DNA of 64,000 nucleotides from Niastella sp. OAS944 (GTDB lineage: Bacteria > Bacteroidota > Bacteroidia > Chitinophagales > Chitinophagaceae). Position 1 is the stretch's first letter. Every line of letters starts with the position of its first letter. The position numbers and the translations under genes are program-made. The stretch lies in NCBI GenBank assembly GCA_024809215.1, contig JANUBW010000001.1:1902841-1966840 (forward strand). The letters are read 5' to 3'. The notes below the pieces were generated by a model. The model was not told where the DNA came from. It did no database searches and saw only the letters and a list, made by a program, of their open reading frames with translations. This document shows, piece by piece, positions 27,114-35,339 of the stretch.

Positions 27114-29969
27114 CTACAATTTTATCACTGCTTTTTTTCCTTCGTACAACACTTCTTTTTCGCCCTTTACATCAAGATCGAGGCGTTGCGCCTCTTTTGG
27201 TGTAATGAGATTGATACGAAATGTTCTTTTTTGCAGCATTCCATTGAACGTTCCTTTACGATCGTCAATGGTAACCGTTTTAGCTGCTTCATTATACTTT
27301 ATAGATATAGTGGAAAATGCACCTTTTTCGTAATCATAATTTGTTCCTTCATCTTCATACAGATCGAAGGAGGCATCTGCCCCGGCGTATACGTTCAGGG
27401 TAATGGTATCGGCCGGTTTTTGTGAAGTGTATTGTAACCCGGGCCCAAAGGGAACTATGGAACCCGCCTTTACAAACAGCGGCATGCGTTCATAGGGCGC
27501 TTCAACATTAATATGCTCACCACCGGCATACCATTTGCCTGAATAGAGATCATACCAGCCGGCGCCTTTTGGCAAATACAGCTCGCGGTTGCGTTGCCTG
27601 TATTCACAAACAGGGTTTACCAACAACGAAGGGCCGAACATGAATTGATCGCCGATATTTAACACCGCTGTATCCTTTGCAAAGTCCATCACCAGCCCAC
27701 GCATTATTGTGTAATTTTCATGGTACGCCTGTCCGGCCAGCGAATAGATATAAGGCATCAGGCGATACCGCAGGTTATCATAGTAAAGAATGCTTTTGTA
27801 AGCAGCGTGATCATCCGGAGCGATGTTGAATACCTCACGGTAAGGGAACTGTCCATGAGCACGGAACAAGGGAACGAATGCACCAAACTGGTACCAGCGG
27901 GTATTCAACTCTCTCCATTCTTCTATGTTTTCCGTATCGGGTTTTTCAAATTTTTCAGGTACTACAAATCCGCCGATATCCATTGTCCAGTATGGAAGAC
28001 CTGACATGGAAAAATTAACACCGGCCGCGATCTGGTTTTTCATATCGCGCCAGGTTGAACCAATATCGCCGCTCCAGATGGCTGCAGCATAGCGTTGCGA
28101 ACCGGCAAAACCAGAACGGGTTAACAGAAACACGCGTTTATTCGGCTCTGTTAGCCTTTGCCCTTCATAAATACCTTTTGCATTTTGCAAGGGATAGGCA
28201 TTGAGGTATTCGGCAGCGCTGCCCAATGCGGTTGGCGACATTTGCAGTTTTCTTTTTTCAGGACTTACGTTGGAAAGAATATCGGGTTCGCTGGCGTCCA
28301 TCCACCAGGCGTCGACACCCTTGCTGTAAATCTTTTTGTTTATCAGTTCCCAGAAGCCTTTTCGTGCATGTTCATTAAAAGCATCGTAAAAGGTGGAAAC
28401 ATACCCTTTACCAATCCAGTCTCTTTGGCGGTCGGCGATGTTCCTTTTGTAAAGCCAGCCGTTCTTTTCAAACTCATTATAGGCTGGTATGCCTTCATAA
28501 AATTTGGGCCATACCGAGATCATAAGGTGCGTGTTGTATTTCTTATGCAACACATCGATCATATTGTCGGGAGAAGGAAAGCGGGTTTCATCAAACTCCT
28601 GGCTGCCCCAGGCAGCTTCTTTCCAGTAACTCCAGTCGAGCACTATATTGTCAATAGGGATCTTTCTTTTCCGGAATTCATCAACTGTTGTTTCTATTTC
28701 AGCCTGCGTTTTATACCGCTCGCGGCTTTGCCAAAAACCCAGTGCCCATTTTGGAACGATGGGCGCTTTACCGGTAAGGTTGCGATAACCGCCAATTACC
28801 TCATCCATGTTGCTGCCATAAACAAAGTAATAATCAACCAGCTGACCGGCCTCAGATGAAAAGCTGAAGCTGTTTTGTTCTTCCAGGGGTAATGGTTCCT
28901 GCCATTTCAGGGCCAGATAGGATTCTCCGCCTTCGGGCGTCCATTCAATTTTCACGGGTATTTTTTCTCCTTTTTTAAAAGAGAAGGAAATTAATGCCGG
29001 CGCCGGGTTCCATGCTTTCCGCCAATGGTCGAGCATCAATTTTCCATTCAACCATACTTTCAATGAGCCGCCGAAGGTGAACCTGAACTGGTGGTTTCCC
29101 GATAAATAACTCGCCAGGCTGCCTTCCCAGGTTACCATGCCGCTTGCGGGCGTAAACGCTGCAGGCAGCTGCACCTTTGAGTCGCCCTCAAACTCCATAT
29201 TAATATTATCCTCGGCCCTTTCAGTAATTACCTCCTGCGGTTTATGTTTGTCGTTGACATACGATGCTGTTAACCAGCCGGCCTCACCTTTTTTTGAAAA
29301 AAGCTGCAGGGTGGTAAGAGGTTGCAAGGGCCTGATGTCGCCGGCGGTTGTAAGTGAATAATTATCCCAAAGTATACCATAGTTTTTGGCGGAGATAAGG
29401 AAAGGAATGGCGACCTCTGTATTGTTTTGAAAGAACTGTACCTGTTGCCCTTTGTAATTATAAACACCATCCTGGTGCTGGCCAAGGCCATACCACGCAT
29501 CACCGGGCGTGGTTTGAAATGTTTGTACAAGTTTATAAGCACGTTTGCCGTCGTATACCGCCGGTTGAAAACTTCTGCCCAACGGCCCTTTTTCATTCAG
29601 TATTTTTTTGCCGTTGCGGTCAAAGAAAGAAACAGCACCCGTTTTTGCATCAACAACAGCAGTAAGACTGCCTGTTTTTAAGGTAATGTTCTCTTTGGAT
29701 GGAATAACAGCAAAGGTAACGCCGGGGCTTTTTTTATAAACAGTAACAAGACTTTCCCTGGCCGGTATTTCTTTTCCGGGCACGGCCATCACTCTTATTA
29801 TATTATCTGTAACAACTTCAAGTTTAACCGCCATTGAAGCACCTGTAACAAGCGGATCAGTGAAAACGATCACTCCCTCAGGAGTTGTTGTGTAGGAAGG
29901 GTGTCCTGCCAGTAGCACATTAAACAGCGAAGAACCGAGCATACAAAATAGCAGCAGTCGTAATTTCAT
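27114..29969 (-). CDS. GH31 alpha-xylosidase with PA14 insert
   Basis: 951 residues from the ATG at 29969, which begins a clear signal peptide (MKLRLLLFCMLGSSL). A longer in-frame reading upstream would overlap the neighbouring gene and bury the signal. An N-terminal GH31 sandwich is interrupted by a PA14 domain (about 230-358, with FTFGGSLKVWLNGKLMLDHW). The catalytic barrel follows, with nucleophile Asp558 in WWMDASEPD and acid/base Asp635 in WSGDIGSTW. The PA14 insertion is the hallmark of the alpha-xylosidases of Cellvibrio japonicus and Bacteroides ovatus that act on xyloglucan oligosaccharides from the non-reducing end. A class-1 operator drives it and the SusC2-SusD2-lipoprotein genes behind it. 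Confidence 0.9.
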   Translation of the reverse strand: MKLRLLLFCMLGSSLFNVLLAGHPSYTTTPEGVIVFTDPLVTGASMAVKLEVVTDNIIRVMAVPGKEIPARESLVTVYKKSPGVTFAVIPSKENITLKTGSLTAVVDAKTGAVSFFDRNGKKILNEKGPLGRSFQPAVYDGKRAYKLVQTFQTTPGDAWYGLGQHQDGVYNYKGQQVQFFQNNTEVAIPFLISAKNYGILWDNYSLTTAGDIRPLQPLTTLQLFSKKGEAGWLTASYVNDKHKPQEVITERAEDNINMEFEGDSKVQLPAAFTPASGMVTWEGSLASYLSGNHQFRFTFGGSLKVWLNGKLMLDHWRKAWNPAPALISFSFKKGEKIPVKIEWTPEGGESYLALKWQEPLPLEEQNSFSFSSEAGQLVDYYFVYGSNMDEVIGGYRNLTGKAPIVPKWALGFWQSRERYKTQAEIETTVDEFRKRKIPIDNIVLDWSYWKEAAWGSQEFDETRFPSPDNMIDVLHKKYNTHLMISVWPKFYEGIPAYNEFEKNGWLYKRNIADRQRDWIGKGYVSTFYDAFNEHARKGFWELINKKIYSKGVDAWWMDASEPDILSNVSPEKRKLQMSPTALGSAAEYLNAYPLQNAKGIYEGQRLTEPNKRVFLLTRSGFAGSQRYAAAIWSGDIGSTWRDMKNQIAAGVNFSMSGLPYWTMDIGGFVVPEKFEKPDTENIEEWRELNTRWYQFGAFVPLFRAHGQFPYREVFNIAPDDHAAYKSILYYDNLRYRLMPYIYSLAGQAYHENYTIMRGLVMDFAKDTAVLNIGDQFMFGPSLLVNPVCEYRQRNRELYLPKGAGWYDLYSGKWYAGGEHINVEAPYERMPLFVKAGSIVPFGPGLQYTSQKPADTITLNVYAGADASFDLYEDEGTNYDYEKGAFSTISIKYNEAAKTVTIDDRKGTFNGMLQKRTFRINLITPKEAQRLDLDVKGEKEVLYEGKKAVIKL

Positions 29970-29998
29970 ATCAAGCAATTCAGAGATTATTATTGATA

Positions 29999-30066
29999 TA
30001 AAATTATTACCATGCAGTCTTAAACAGGGCGTCCAAATGTTGCAAATGAGGGCAATGGTTGTTGCA
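29999..30066 (-). promoter_or_regulatory. Class-1 operator and -7 box of the GH31-SusC2 operon
   Basis: Half-sites TGCAACAACC and TGCAACATTTGG (sense) start 22 bp apart from 30066. The -7 box TAATTTTA (29999-30006) lies 26 bp after the second half-site and 29 bp before the start codon. It occupies the 109-bp gap after the FAH gene. Confidence 0.65.
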
Positions 30067-30078
30067 AGAAAGTGATTT

Positions 30079-30942
30079 TCAGCGGGAGTGTCCTTTATAG
30101 GCAACAACGTTTTGCCAGGAAGATCCCAGGCCGTCTATGCGGAGCTCTACAACGTCGCCGGGTTTAAGATAAACCGGCGGGTTCATACCAGGCCCTACAC
30201 CGGCAGGTGTACCGGTAGATATGATATCGCCAGGCAGCAGGGTCATAAACCGGCTTATGTAAGAGATCAGGTAAGGCGTTTTGAAGATAAGATTGGCTGT
30301 AGTACCATCCTGCATGGTTTTTCCGTTAAGCGAAAGCCAGAGCCGTAAATTATTTACATTGGCTATTTCGTCTTTGGTAACCATGTAAGGCCCCATGGGA
30401 GCAAATGTGTCGCAGCCCTTTCCTTTATCCCAGGTGCCACCCCTTTCATACTGAAATGCACGCTCACTAACATTATTGTGCAGCATATAGCCCGCTATAT
30501 AGTTAAGGGCTTGCGCTTCTTCTACATAACTGGCCCTTTGTCCAATTACCACAGCCAACTCAACTTCAGTGTCTGTTTTTTGGCTGTCCCTGGGAATTAT
30601 AATATTATCGTAAGGGCCACACAAGGCTGTGGTTGACTTTATAAAAATTACCGGTTCGGCGGGTATTGCCGCCCCTGTTTGCTTTGCATGGTCAACATAA
30701 TTCAGGCCAATGCACACGAGCTTTGAAGGACGCGCAACAGGGCAACCCAAACGCACGTTTTCTTTTATAGGAACTATAAATTCCCATTTTCCGGCAACCA
30801 TATCTTCCAACACACTCAGTCCGCCATTTTCAAAAAAGAATTCATTATAGTCATCAAAATATTTCGACACATCCCACCATTTCCCTTCGTATATAACGCC
30901 GGGCTTTTCAAATCCCTCTTCTCCAAAACGAATCAGTTTCAT
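30079..30942 (-). CDS. Fumarylacetoacetate hydrolase (FAH)-family protein, fucose-route candidate
   Basis: A 287-residue cytoplasmic FAH-family protein. VCIGLNYVDHAKQTG (near 77-90), KSTTALCGPYDNIIIP and TDTEVELAVVIG (Glu126, Glu128 as metal ligands) are intact, as is STGTPAGVG near the C-terminus. In this family an Asp normally completes the metal site in the HND-type segment; here it reads LHNNVSERAFQ, with Asn157 instead. In non-phosphorylated L-fucose degradation, a family member splits 2,4-diketo-3-deoxy-L-fuconate to pyruvate and lactate. With FucP, a mutarotase and three fucosidases nearby that role is likely but inferred. It is the last gene of the GH3 operon, 20 bp after GH2. Confidence 0.75.
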   Translation of the reverse strand: MKLIRFGEEGFEKPGVIYEGKWWDVSKYFDDYNEFFFENGGLSVLEDMVAGKWEFIVPIKENVRLGCPVARPSKLVCIGLNYVDHAKQTGAAIPAEPVIFIKSTTALCGPYDNIIIPRDSQKTDTEVELAVVIGQRASYVEEAQALNYIAGYMLHNNVSERAFQYERGGTWDKGKGCDTFAPMGPYMVTKDEIANVNNLRLWLSLNGKTMQDGTTANLIFKTPYLISYISRFMTLLPGDIISTGTPAGVGPGMNPPVYLKPGDVVELRIDGLGSSWQNVVAYKGHSR

Positions 30943-30962
30943 AATTGAAATACAAAAAGAAT

Positions 30963-33380
30963 TTATTCAGCTTTCAATACAGCTGTTGCTACCGGCAGCT
31001 TTCCGCTTTTGGCAGTAATTTTTATTTCACCTTTCCTGTTTGTTGATTGTATAATAGCCAAACATTTTCCCTGCCAGGCCTCCATTTGATTTCCTTTTAG
31101 CAGGGTATGACTTTGTTGATCGCCATTACCTACAGCCGCCAGTTTACCAGCGCCGCTCACTTCAAAACTGATGTTATTGCCGGCAAAAGGTACAGGCACA
31201 CCATTGGCATCGAGTAACTGCAAGGGCATATAACATAAATCCTGCCCGTTGGCCCTGAGCACTTTGCGGTCGGGTAACAGTTTTATTGCAGCAGGCTCAC
31301 CGGCGGTTTGAACAGCGAAGGACACCGTTCTTCCATCGGCCGTTTTACCAATGGCTTCCAATTTGCCCGGTTCATAAGGTACTTCCCAAAAAAGAAAGGC
31401 TTCTTTATTAAGGTCCCATTTGCGGATACCTAATGATCTTCCGTTCAATTTCAATTCTACCTGCGGCACATTGGTATATACATGCACCGCCAGCGTATCG
31501 CCTTTTTTATTATGGTTCCAGTGTGTTTCTACCTTGGGCCAGCTCCAGAAAGAGCATAGCTCCCTGTTCCTTGCCGAAGAATCGGTTTGTACGGCTATAT
31601 GTACCATAGGAGCTTCGTTCCAAAGCGCTTTCCTGAACCAATACCCAGGTTTAGGAAAACCGCACATGTCTATTACACCGCAAGACGCGCCACGCCATGG
31701 CCAGGTGGGCCATTTTTTCCAGAACTCACAACCGGTACCAACATCACCAATGCCCGATTCGCCAATATAGTCGAAGCCCGTCCACAGAAACTCACCGGCC
31801 ACATAATCTTTCACCTGCCCCTCGAGCCATTGCTCATAAGAATGCAATTGGTTGCAGGTACCGGGGTGATATGGATACATCACCGTTTCGGATCCAAAGA
31901 TCACGCGGTTGGGATATTTTTCATGGTCTGGTTTATAATATGCCTCCTGGTAATTGTAACCAACTATATTGAGCAAATCGCCCATGCCATAGGAATTTAC
32001 ATTGAGGATCTCATTACACGCAGCGGTAAAGGGACGGGATGTATCGTATTTGCGTGCAGCATTCATGAGCATACCTGTTATCTTCAATGCATTCTCTTTA
32101 TTATACTGCTCTCTTACCTCGTTGCCAATGCTCCAGGCAATAACGGAAGGATGGTTGCGGTCGCGCGTGATCCAGTTCTCTATATCTTTTTCGTACCATT
32201 GAGCGAATTGAGGTGCATAGCCGGCCTTTGTTTTTCCATCCATCCATTCGTCAAAGATCTCGTCAATTACCAAAAAGCCCAGGCTGTCGGCAAATGCCAG
32301 CAGTTCGGGCGATGGCGGGTTATGGCTCATGCGGAGTGCATTGCAGCCCATGCTTTTCAGCAGTTGCAGGCGGCGTTTATAGGTGGCATCTAAAACGGCC
32401 GCGCCCAATGGGCCGCCATCGTGATGGTTATTCACACCTTTTAATTTCACGTGTTTTCCATTCAGCAAAAAACCTTTATTGGCATCAAAATGCGCTGTTC
32501 TTACGCCAAAGGGCATGCTATACTCATCAACCAACCTTCCGCCTGCCCGTACTTCTACCTGCAGCCGGTATAAATTTGGTTGTTCAACAGACCATAATAC
32601 GGGATTGCTAATGCTGATGTTTTGTTCAATTTTCAACTGCCCACGTATGGCATTCAAATTCGACAGAGCCCTTCCCACTTCTTTGCCCGCTGCACCTATA
32701 ATTTTTGTAACTACCGTGCATGACCTGTCAACGTTACTATCGTTGCTCAATGCTATTGAAATATTTAAGCCGGCGTTGTTATTATCTGCTTTAAGCGTAC
32801 GCGCAAAAACACCCCATTGATCAATATGCAGCCTGCTCTTTGCCACCAGCCATACATGGCGGTAAATACCGGCGCCGGTATACCATCTTGAATTGGGTTG
32901 TTCGGTGGTATTTACTTTTACTGCAATGACATTCTCCTTGCCTACAGGTTTTAAATACCCGGTGAGGTCATAATAAAAAGAAGAATATCCATAGGGGCGA
33001 ATGCCCAGATAATGTCCGTTGATCCATACTTCGCTGTTGCGGTAAACACCGTCGAACAATACCCAAACTTTTTTGCCAGAAAGATCTGCTGAAGTTTTAA
33101 AGTGTTTCCTGTACCAGCCAATACCACTATACGCATACCCTCCACCCGGTCCTGTGGCGTTTGCGGAATCGAAAGGATGTTCAATGCTGAAATCATGCGG
33201 TACATCGAGTAAGCGCCATTGGGCGTCATCATATTCCGGTTGTTCAGCACCGGGCCAATCGTTCAAAGCAAAGCGCCAGTTAAAATCGAAAGGAATGCCG
33301 GGGTTATTTTTCTGTGCTGTTGCACCCGATGCTATGAGCATCAAAATTATTAACAGCGAAAAGTATGTGGTCTTGATCAT
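30963..33380 (-). CDS. GH2 beta-galactosidase, secreted
   Basis: An 805-residue GH2 enzyme with a signal peptide (about 1-22). Sugar-binding sandwich (about 30-180), immunoglobulin-like domain (about 190-290) and TIM barrel (about 295-600) occur in the usual order, followed by C-terminal Ig-like domains (DUF4982-type). The acid/base Glu is in WSIGNEVREQ (about 421) and the nucleophile Glu in IFGSETVMYPY (about 498). The GVNNHHDGGPLGAA motif is typical of Bacteroidota beta-galactosidases of this form. In xyloglucan breakdown a periplasmic GH2 removes beta-1,2-galactose from side chains once fucose is gone, matching its place with GH3 and the acetylesterase. Confidence 0.87.
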   Translation of the reverse strand: MIKTTYFSLLIILMLIASGATAQKNNPGIPFDFNWRFALNDWPGAEQPEYDDAQWRLLDVPHDFSIEHPFDSANATGPGGGYAYSGIGWYRKHFKTSADLSGKKVWVLFDGVYRNSEVWINGHYLGIRPYGYSSFYYDLTGYLKPVGKENVIAVKVNTTEQPNSRWYTGAGIYRHVWLVAKSRLHIDQWGVFARTLKADNNNAGLNISIALSNDSNVDRSCTVVTKIIGAAGKEVGRALSNLNAIRGQLKIEQNISISNPVLWSVEQPNLYRLQVEVRAGGRLVDEYSMPFGVRTAHFDANKGFLLNGKHVKLKGVNNHHDGGPLGAAVLDATYKRRLQLLKSMGCNALRMSHNPPSPELLAFADSLGFLVIDEIFDEWMDGKTKAGYAPQFAQWYEKDIENWITRDRNHPSVIAWSIGNEVREQYNKENALKITGMLMNAARKYDTSRPFTAACNEILNVNSYGMGDLLNIVGYNYQEAYYKPDHEKYPNRVIFGSETVMYPYHPGTCNQLHSYEQWLEGQVKDYVAGEFLWTGFDYIGESGIGDVGTGCEFWKKWPTWPWRGASCGVIDMCGFPKPGYWFRKALWNEAPMVHIAVQTDSSARNRELCSFWSWPKVETHWNHNKKGDTLAVHVYTNVPQVELKLNGRSLGIRKWDLNKEAFLFWEVPYEPGKLEAIGKTADGRTVSFAVQTAGEPAAIKLLPDRKVLRANGQDLCYMPLQLLDANGVPVPFAGNNISFEVSGAGKLAAVGNGDQQSHTLLKGNQMEAWQGKCLAIIQSTNRKGEIKITAKSGKLPVATAVLKAE

Positions 33381-33395
33381 TCTTTGCAGCCGGTT

Positions 33396-35336
33396 TTATT
33401 TTTGGGTAATTCCTTTCCATGTATCTGTTCTGAAAGGAACAGCAGGCAGATCTTCTGAATTGATGAGGTTACATTCGGGATTGTTGGCCCAGGCATAACG
33501 CACAGCCTCAGGGTCAGCCACTTTATCGGAATAAACGACCACCTGATCTCCTTCGATGATGGCTGTTGCCCAATAAAACTTTTTGTCTTTCCCTGCAATG
33601 GCAAACCCGGTCACTTCTTTTTTATCCTTTGTTGAAAGCCCTGAACCGGTATTGGTAAAACTAATGCGGATACGATTACCGGTTTTCTGAAAATTTGTAT
33701 ACACCGGACCAGATGCGATCACATTTTGTTTGTACACCAGTTTACTGGCAACTAAAGCAAGGCGACGGCCCACTTCCTGTTTGTTCTTTGGATGAATATC
33801 ATTCGCTTCACCAATATCAATAATGCAGGCCATGCCCGTGTTGGGTTGTGATAATGTCAGTGTTTGCGCTTCCCGCAATTCGGCCCATTCGCTTTCGGCG
33901 GGAAGCGGTTCTGTTTTCATGAAATTGGCTAACTGAACAAACAAAAACGGACAATCGCCCTGTTGCCAGCGTTGCCGCCAGTCTTTAATAAGCATGGGAA
34001 ATAAGGTGCGGTAATTGTAAGCCGCTGCTGCATTCGATTCGCCCTGGTACCAGATAAACCCTTTGATGCCATAAGGAATAAGCGGGTTTATCATGGCATT
34101 GAAGAGTACGGTTGGGTAATACTGATAGTTGAGTATTTTCGGAAAAGCGGTTTCAAGGTCTTTCTTATACAACCATTTACCTGCCAAAGAAATTCTGGAA
34201 GGTCCATCCGTAAGATATAAGTCATCAGCCGGCGGGTTCAAACCGCCGCCACCCCACATCATAGCTATCCTGACGGCAATGGTATTTTCTCCGCTTTTTA
34301 TCAGGCGGGCCGGAATGGTATAAGAATGAGTGGGGCTGGAATTCCAGCTATTCTTACAGATCTCCTGTCCATTGAAATAGAGTGAATAGTTCATTTCAGG
34401 ATGACCCAAATTGATCGTTATATCTTTTCCGGCAAAGGATTCAGGCAACGACATCCTTTTCCGTAACCAAACCATGCCTTCATAACTGCCAATCCCAAAA
34501 TCCTTTAGCACAGCGGGCATTTCAATCGGCGTCCAATCTGCATCGTTATATTCCGTGGCCGGAAATATTTTATCTGCATTATTCTGCGGATTATAAACAA
34601 TCTGCCAAATGCGGGCCCAGTTCAAACTATCTGTTATAAAATCTTCGCGGTCAAAACTAAGCGTATCATTGCTGAGTGTACGTGCCCGGGTAATGGGCGA
34701 TGTAAGCAACCTATCGCGGCTCGTCCAGGCTTCTACCGGCGTTCCGCCCCAGGTGCTTTGAATTATGCCCACCGGAACATGTTGATCGCCGTGTAGTTTA
34801 CGTGCGAAATAATAAGCAACTGCCGAGAACCTCTTTACATTTGCGGTATCACAAACTTTCCATTTAGCGGCCTGCAGATCAGATTGAGGCGTTAGTTTTT
34901 TATCGTGCTCCACCACTAAAAACCGTATTTGAGGAAAGGCGGCATTTTCAATTTCCCTGCGCGCATCCGCAGCCTGTTGTACCTCCCATTCCATATTCGA
35001 TTGCCCTGAAGCTACCCATACATCACCGATAAGGATCCCGTTAAGCTCAATTGCGGTATTGGCCTTTCCCTGTTCCATTATTTTTAGCGTATAAGGGCCG
35101 CCGGCTGTAAACTTTGGAAAATGAAGCACCCATTTTCCATCTTTGCCCGTTTTGGCAGTGGCATGCACAGCTCCAAGCACCCCTGTTATTAACGACCCCG
35201 GATGTGCCTTTCCCCAAACAGGAATTACAATGCCTCGTTGCAAAACCATACTATCGCCAAAGACCTTTGGCAAACTGAGCTGCGCATTACATAGTGTGCT
35301 GAATAAAATTAAGGCTATAAAAAAGTTACTGCGCAT
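33396..35336 (-). CDS. SGNH acetylesterase (sialate O-acetylesterase-like, CE20-like)
   Basis: A 646-residue secreted esterase (signal about 1-19) of the sialate-O-acetylesterase superfamily. SGNH blocks are present: VASGQSNMEW, with nucleophile Ser113; IQSTWGGTPVEAW; FIWYQGESNA; and DIHPKNKQEVG, with the catalytic His. Between the first and later blocks lies a jelly-roll insertion (about 225-385, AGKDITINLGHPEMNYSLYFNG). An SGNH fold with such an insert is the layout reported for CE20 xyloglucan acetylesterases of Xanthomonas; assignment to that family by eye is tentative. Sandwiched between GH3 and GH2 with 3- and 15-bp gaps, it probably removes acetyl groups from galactosyl residues. No sialic acid genes are present here. 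Confidence 0.8.
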   Translation of the reverse strand: MRSNFFIALILFSTLCNAQLSLPKVFGDSMVLQRGIVIPVWGKAHPGSLITGVLGAVHATAKTGKDGKWVLHFPKFTAGGPYTLKIMEQGKANTAIELNGILIGDVWVASGQSNMEWEVQQAADARREIENAAFPQIRFLVVEHDKKLTPQSDLQAAKWKVCDTANVKRFSAVAYYFARKLHGDQHVPVGIIQSTWGGTPVEAWTSRDRLLTSPITRARTLSNDTLSFDREDFITDSLNWARIWQIVYNPQNNADKIFPATEYNDADWTPIEMPAVLKDFGIGSYEGMVWLRKRMSLPESFAGKDITINLGHPEMNYSLYFNGQEICKNSWNSSPTHSYTIPARLIKSGENTIAVRIAMMWGGGGLNPPADDLYLTDGPSRISLAGKWLYKKDLETAFPKILNYQYYPTVLFNAMINPLIPYGIKGFIWYQGESNAAAAYNYRTLFPMLIKDWRQRWQQGDCPFLFVQLANFMKTEPLPAESEWAELREAQTLTLSQPNTGMACIIDIGEANDIHPKNKQEVGRRLALVASKLVYKQNVIASGPVYTNFQKTGNRIRISFTNTGSGLSTKDKKEVTGFAIAGKDKKFYWATAIIEGDQVVVYSDKVADPEAVRYAWANNPECNLINSEDLPAVPFRTDTWKGITQK

Positions 35337-35339
35337 TGC

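Noticed and set aside
28158-28859. A 233-codon frame antisense to the PA14 GH31 gene
   Set aside because: It mirrors the GH31 barrel, which has clear catalytic motifs; no signal, domain or promoter supports it.
29970-30107. N-terminal extension of the PA14 GH31 reading frame
   Set aside because: It would overlap the FAH gene's end and cover the class-1 operator and -7 box, and it would place the signal peptide internally.
31587-32393. A 268-codon frame antisense to the GH2 beta-galactosidase
   Set aside because: The GH2 gene has both catalytic motifs and full length; the antisense frame has no family features and is a mirror of the GH2 codons.
33396-35336. A sialic-acid utilisation role for the sialate O-acetylesterase-like protein
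   Set aside because: No sialidase, lyase or sialic acid transporter is present; the neighbours are xyloglucan glycosidases.
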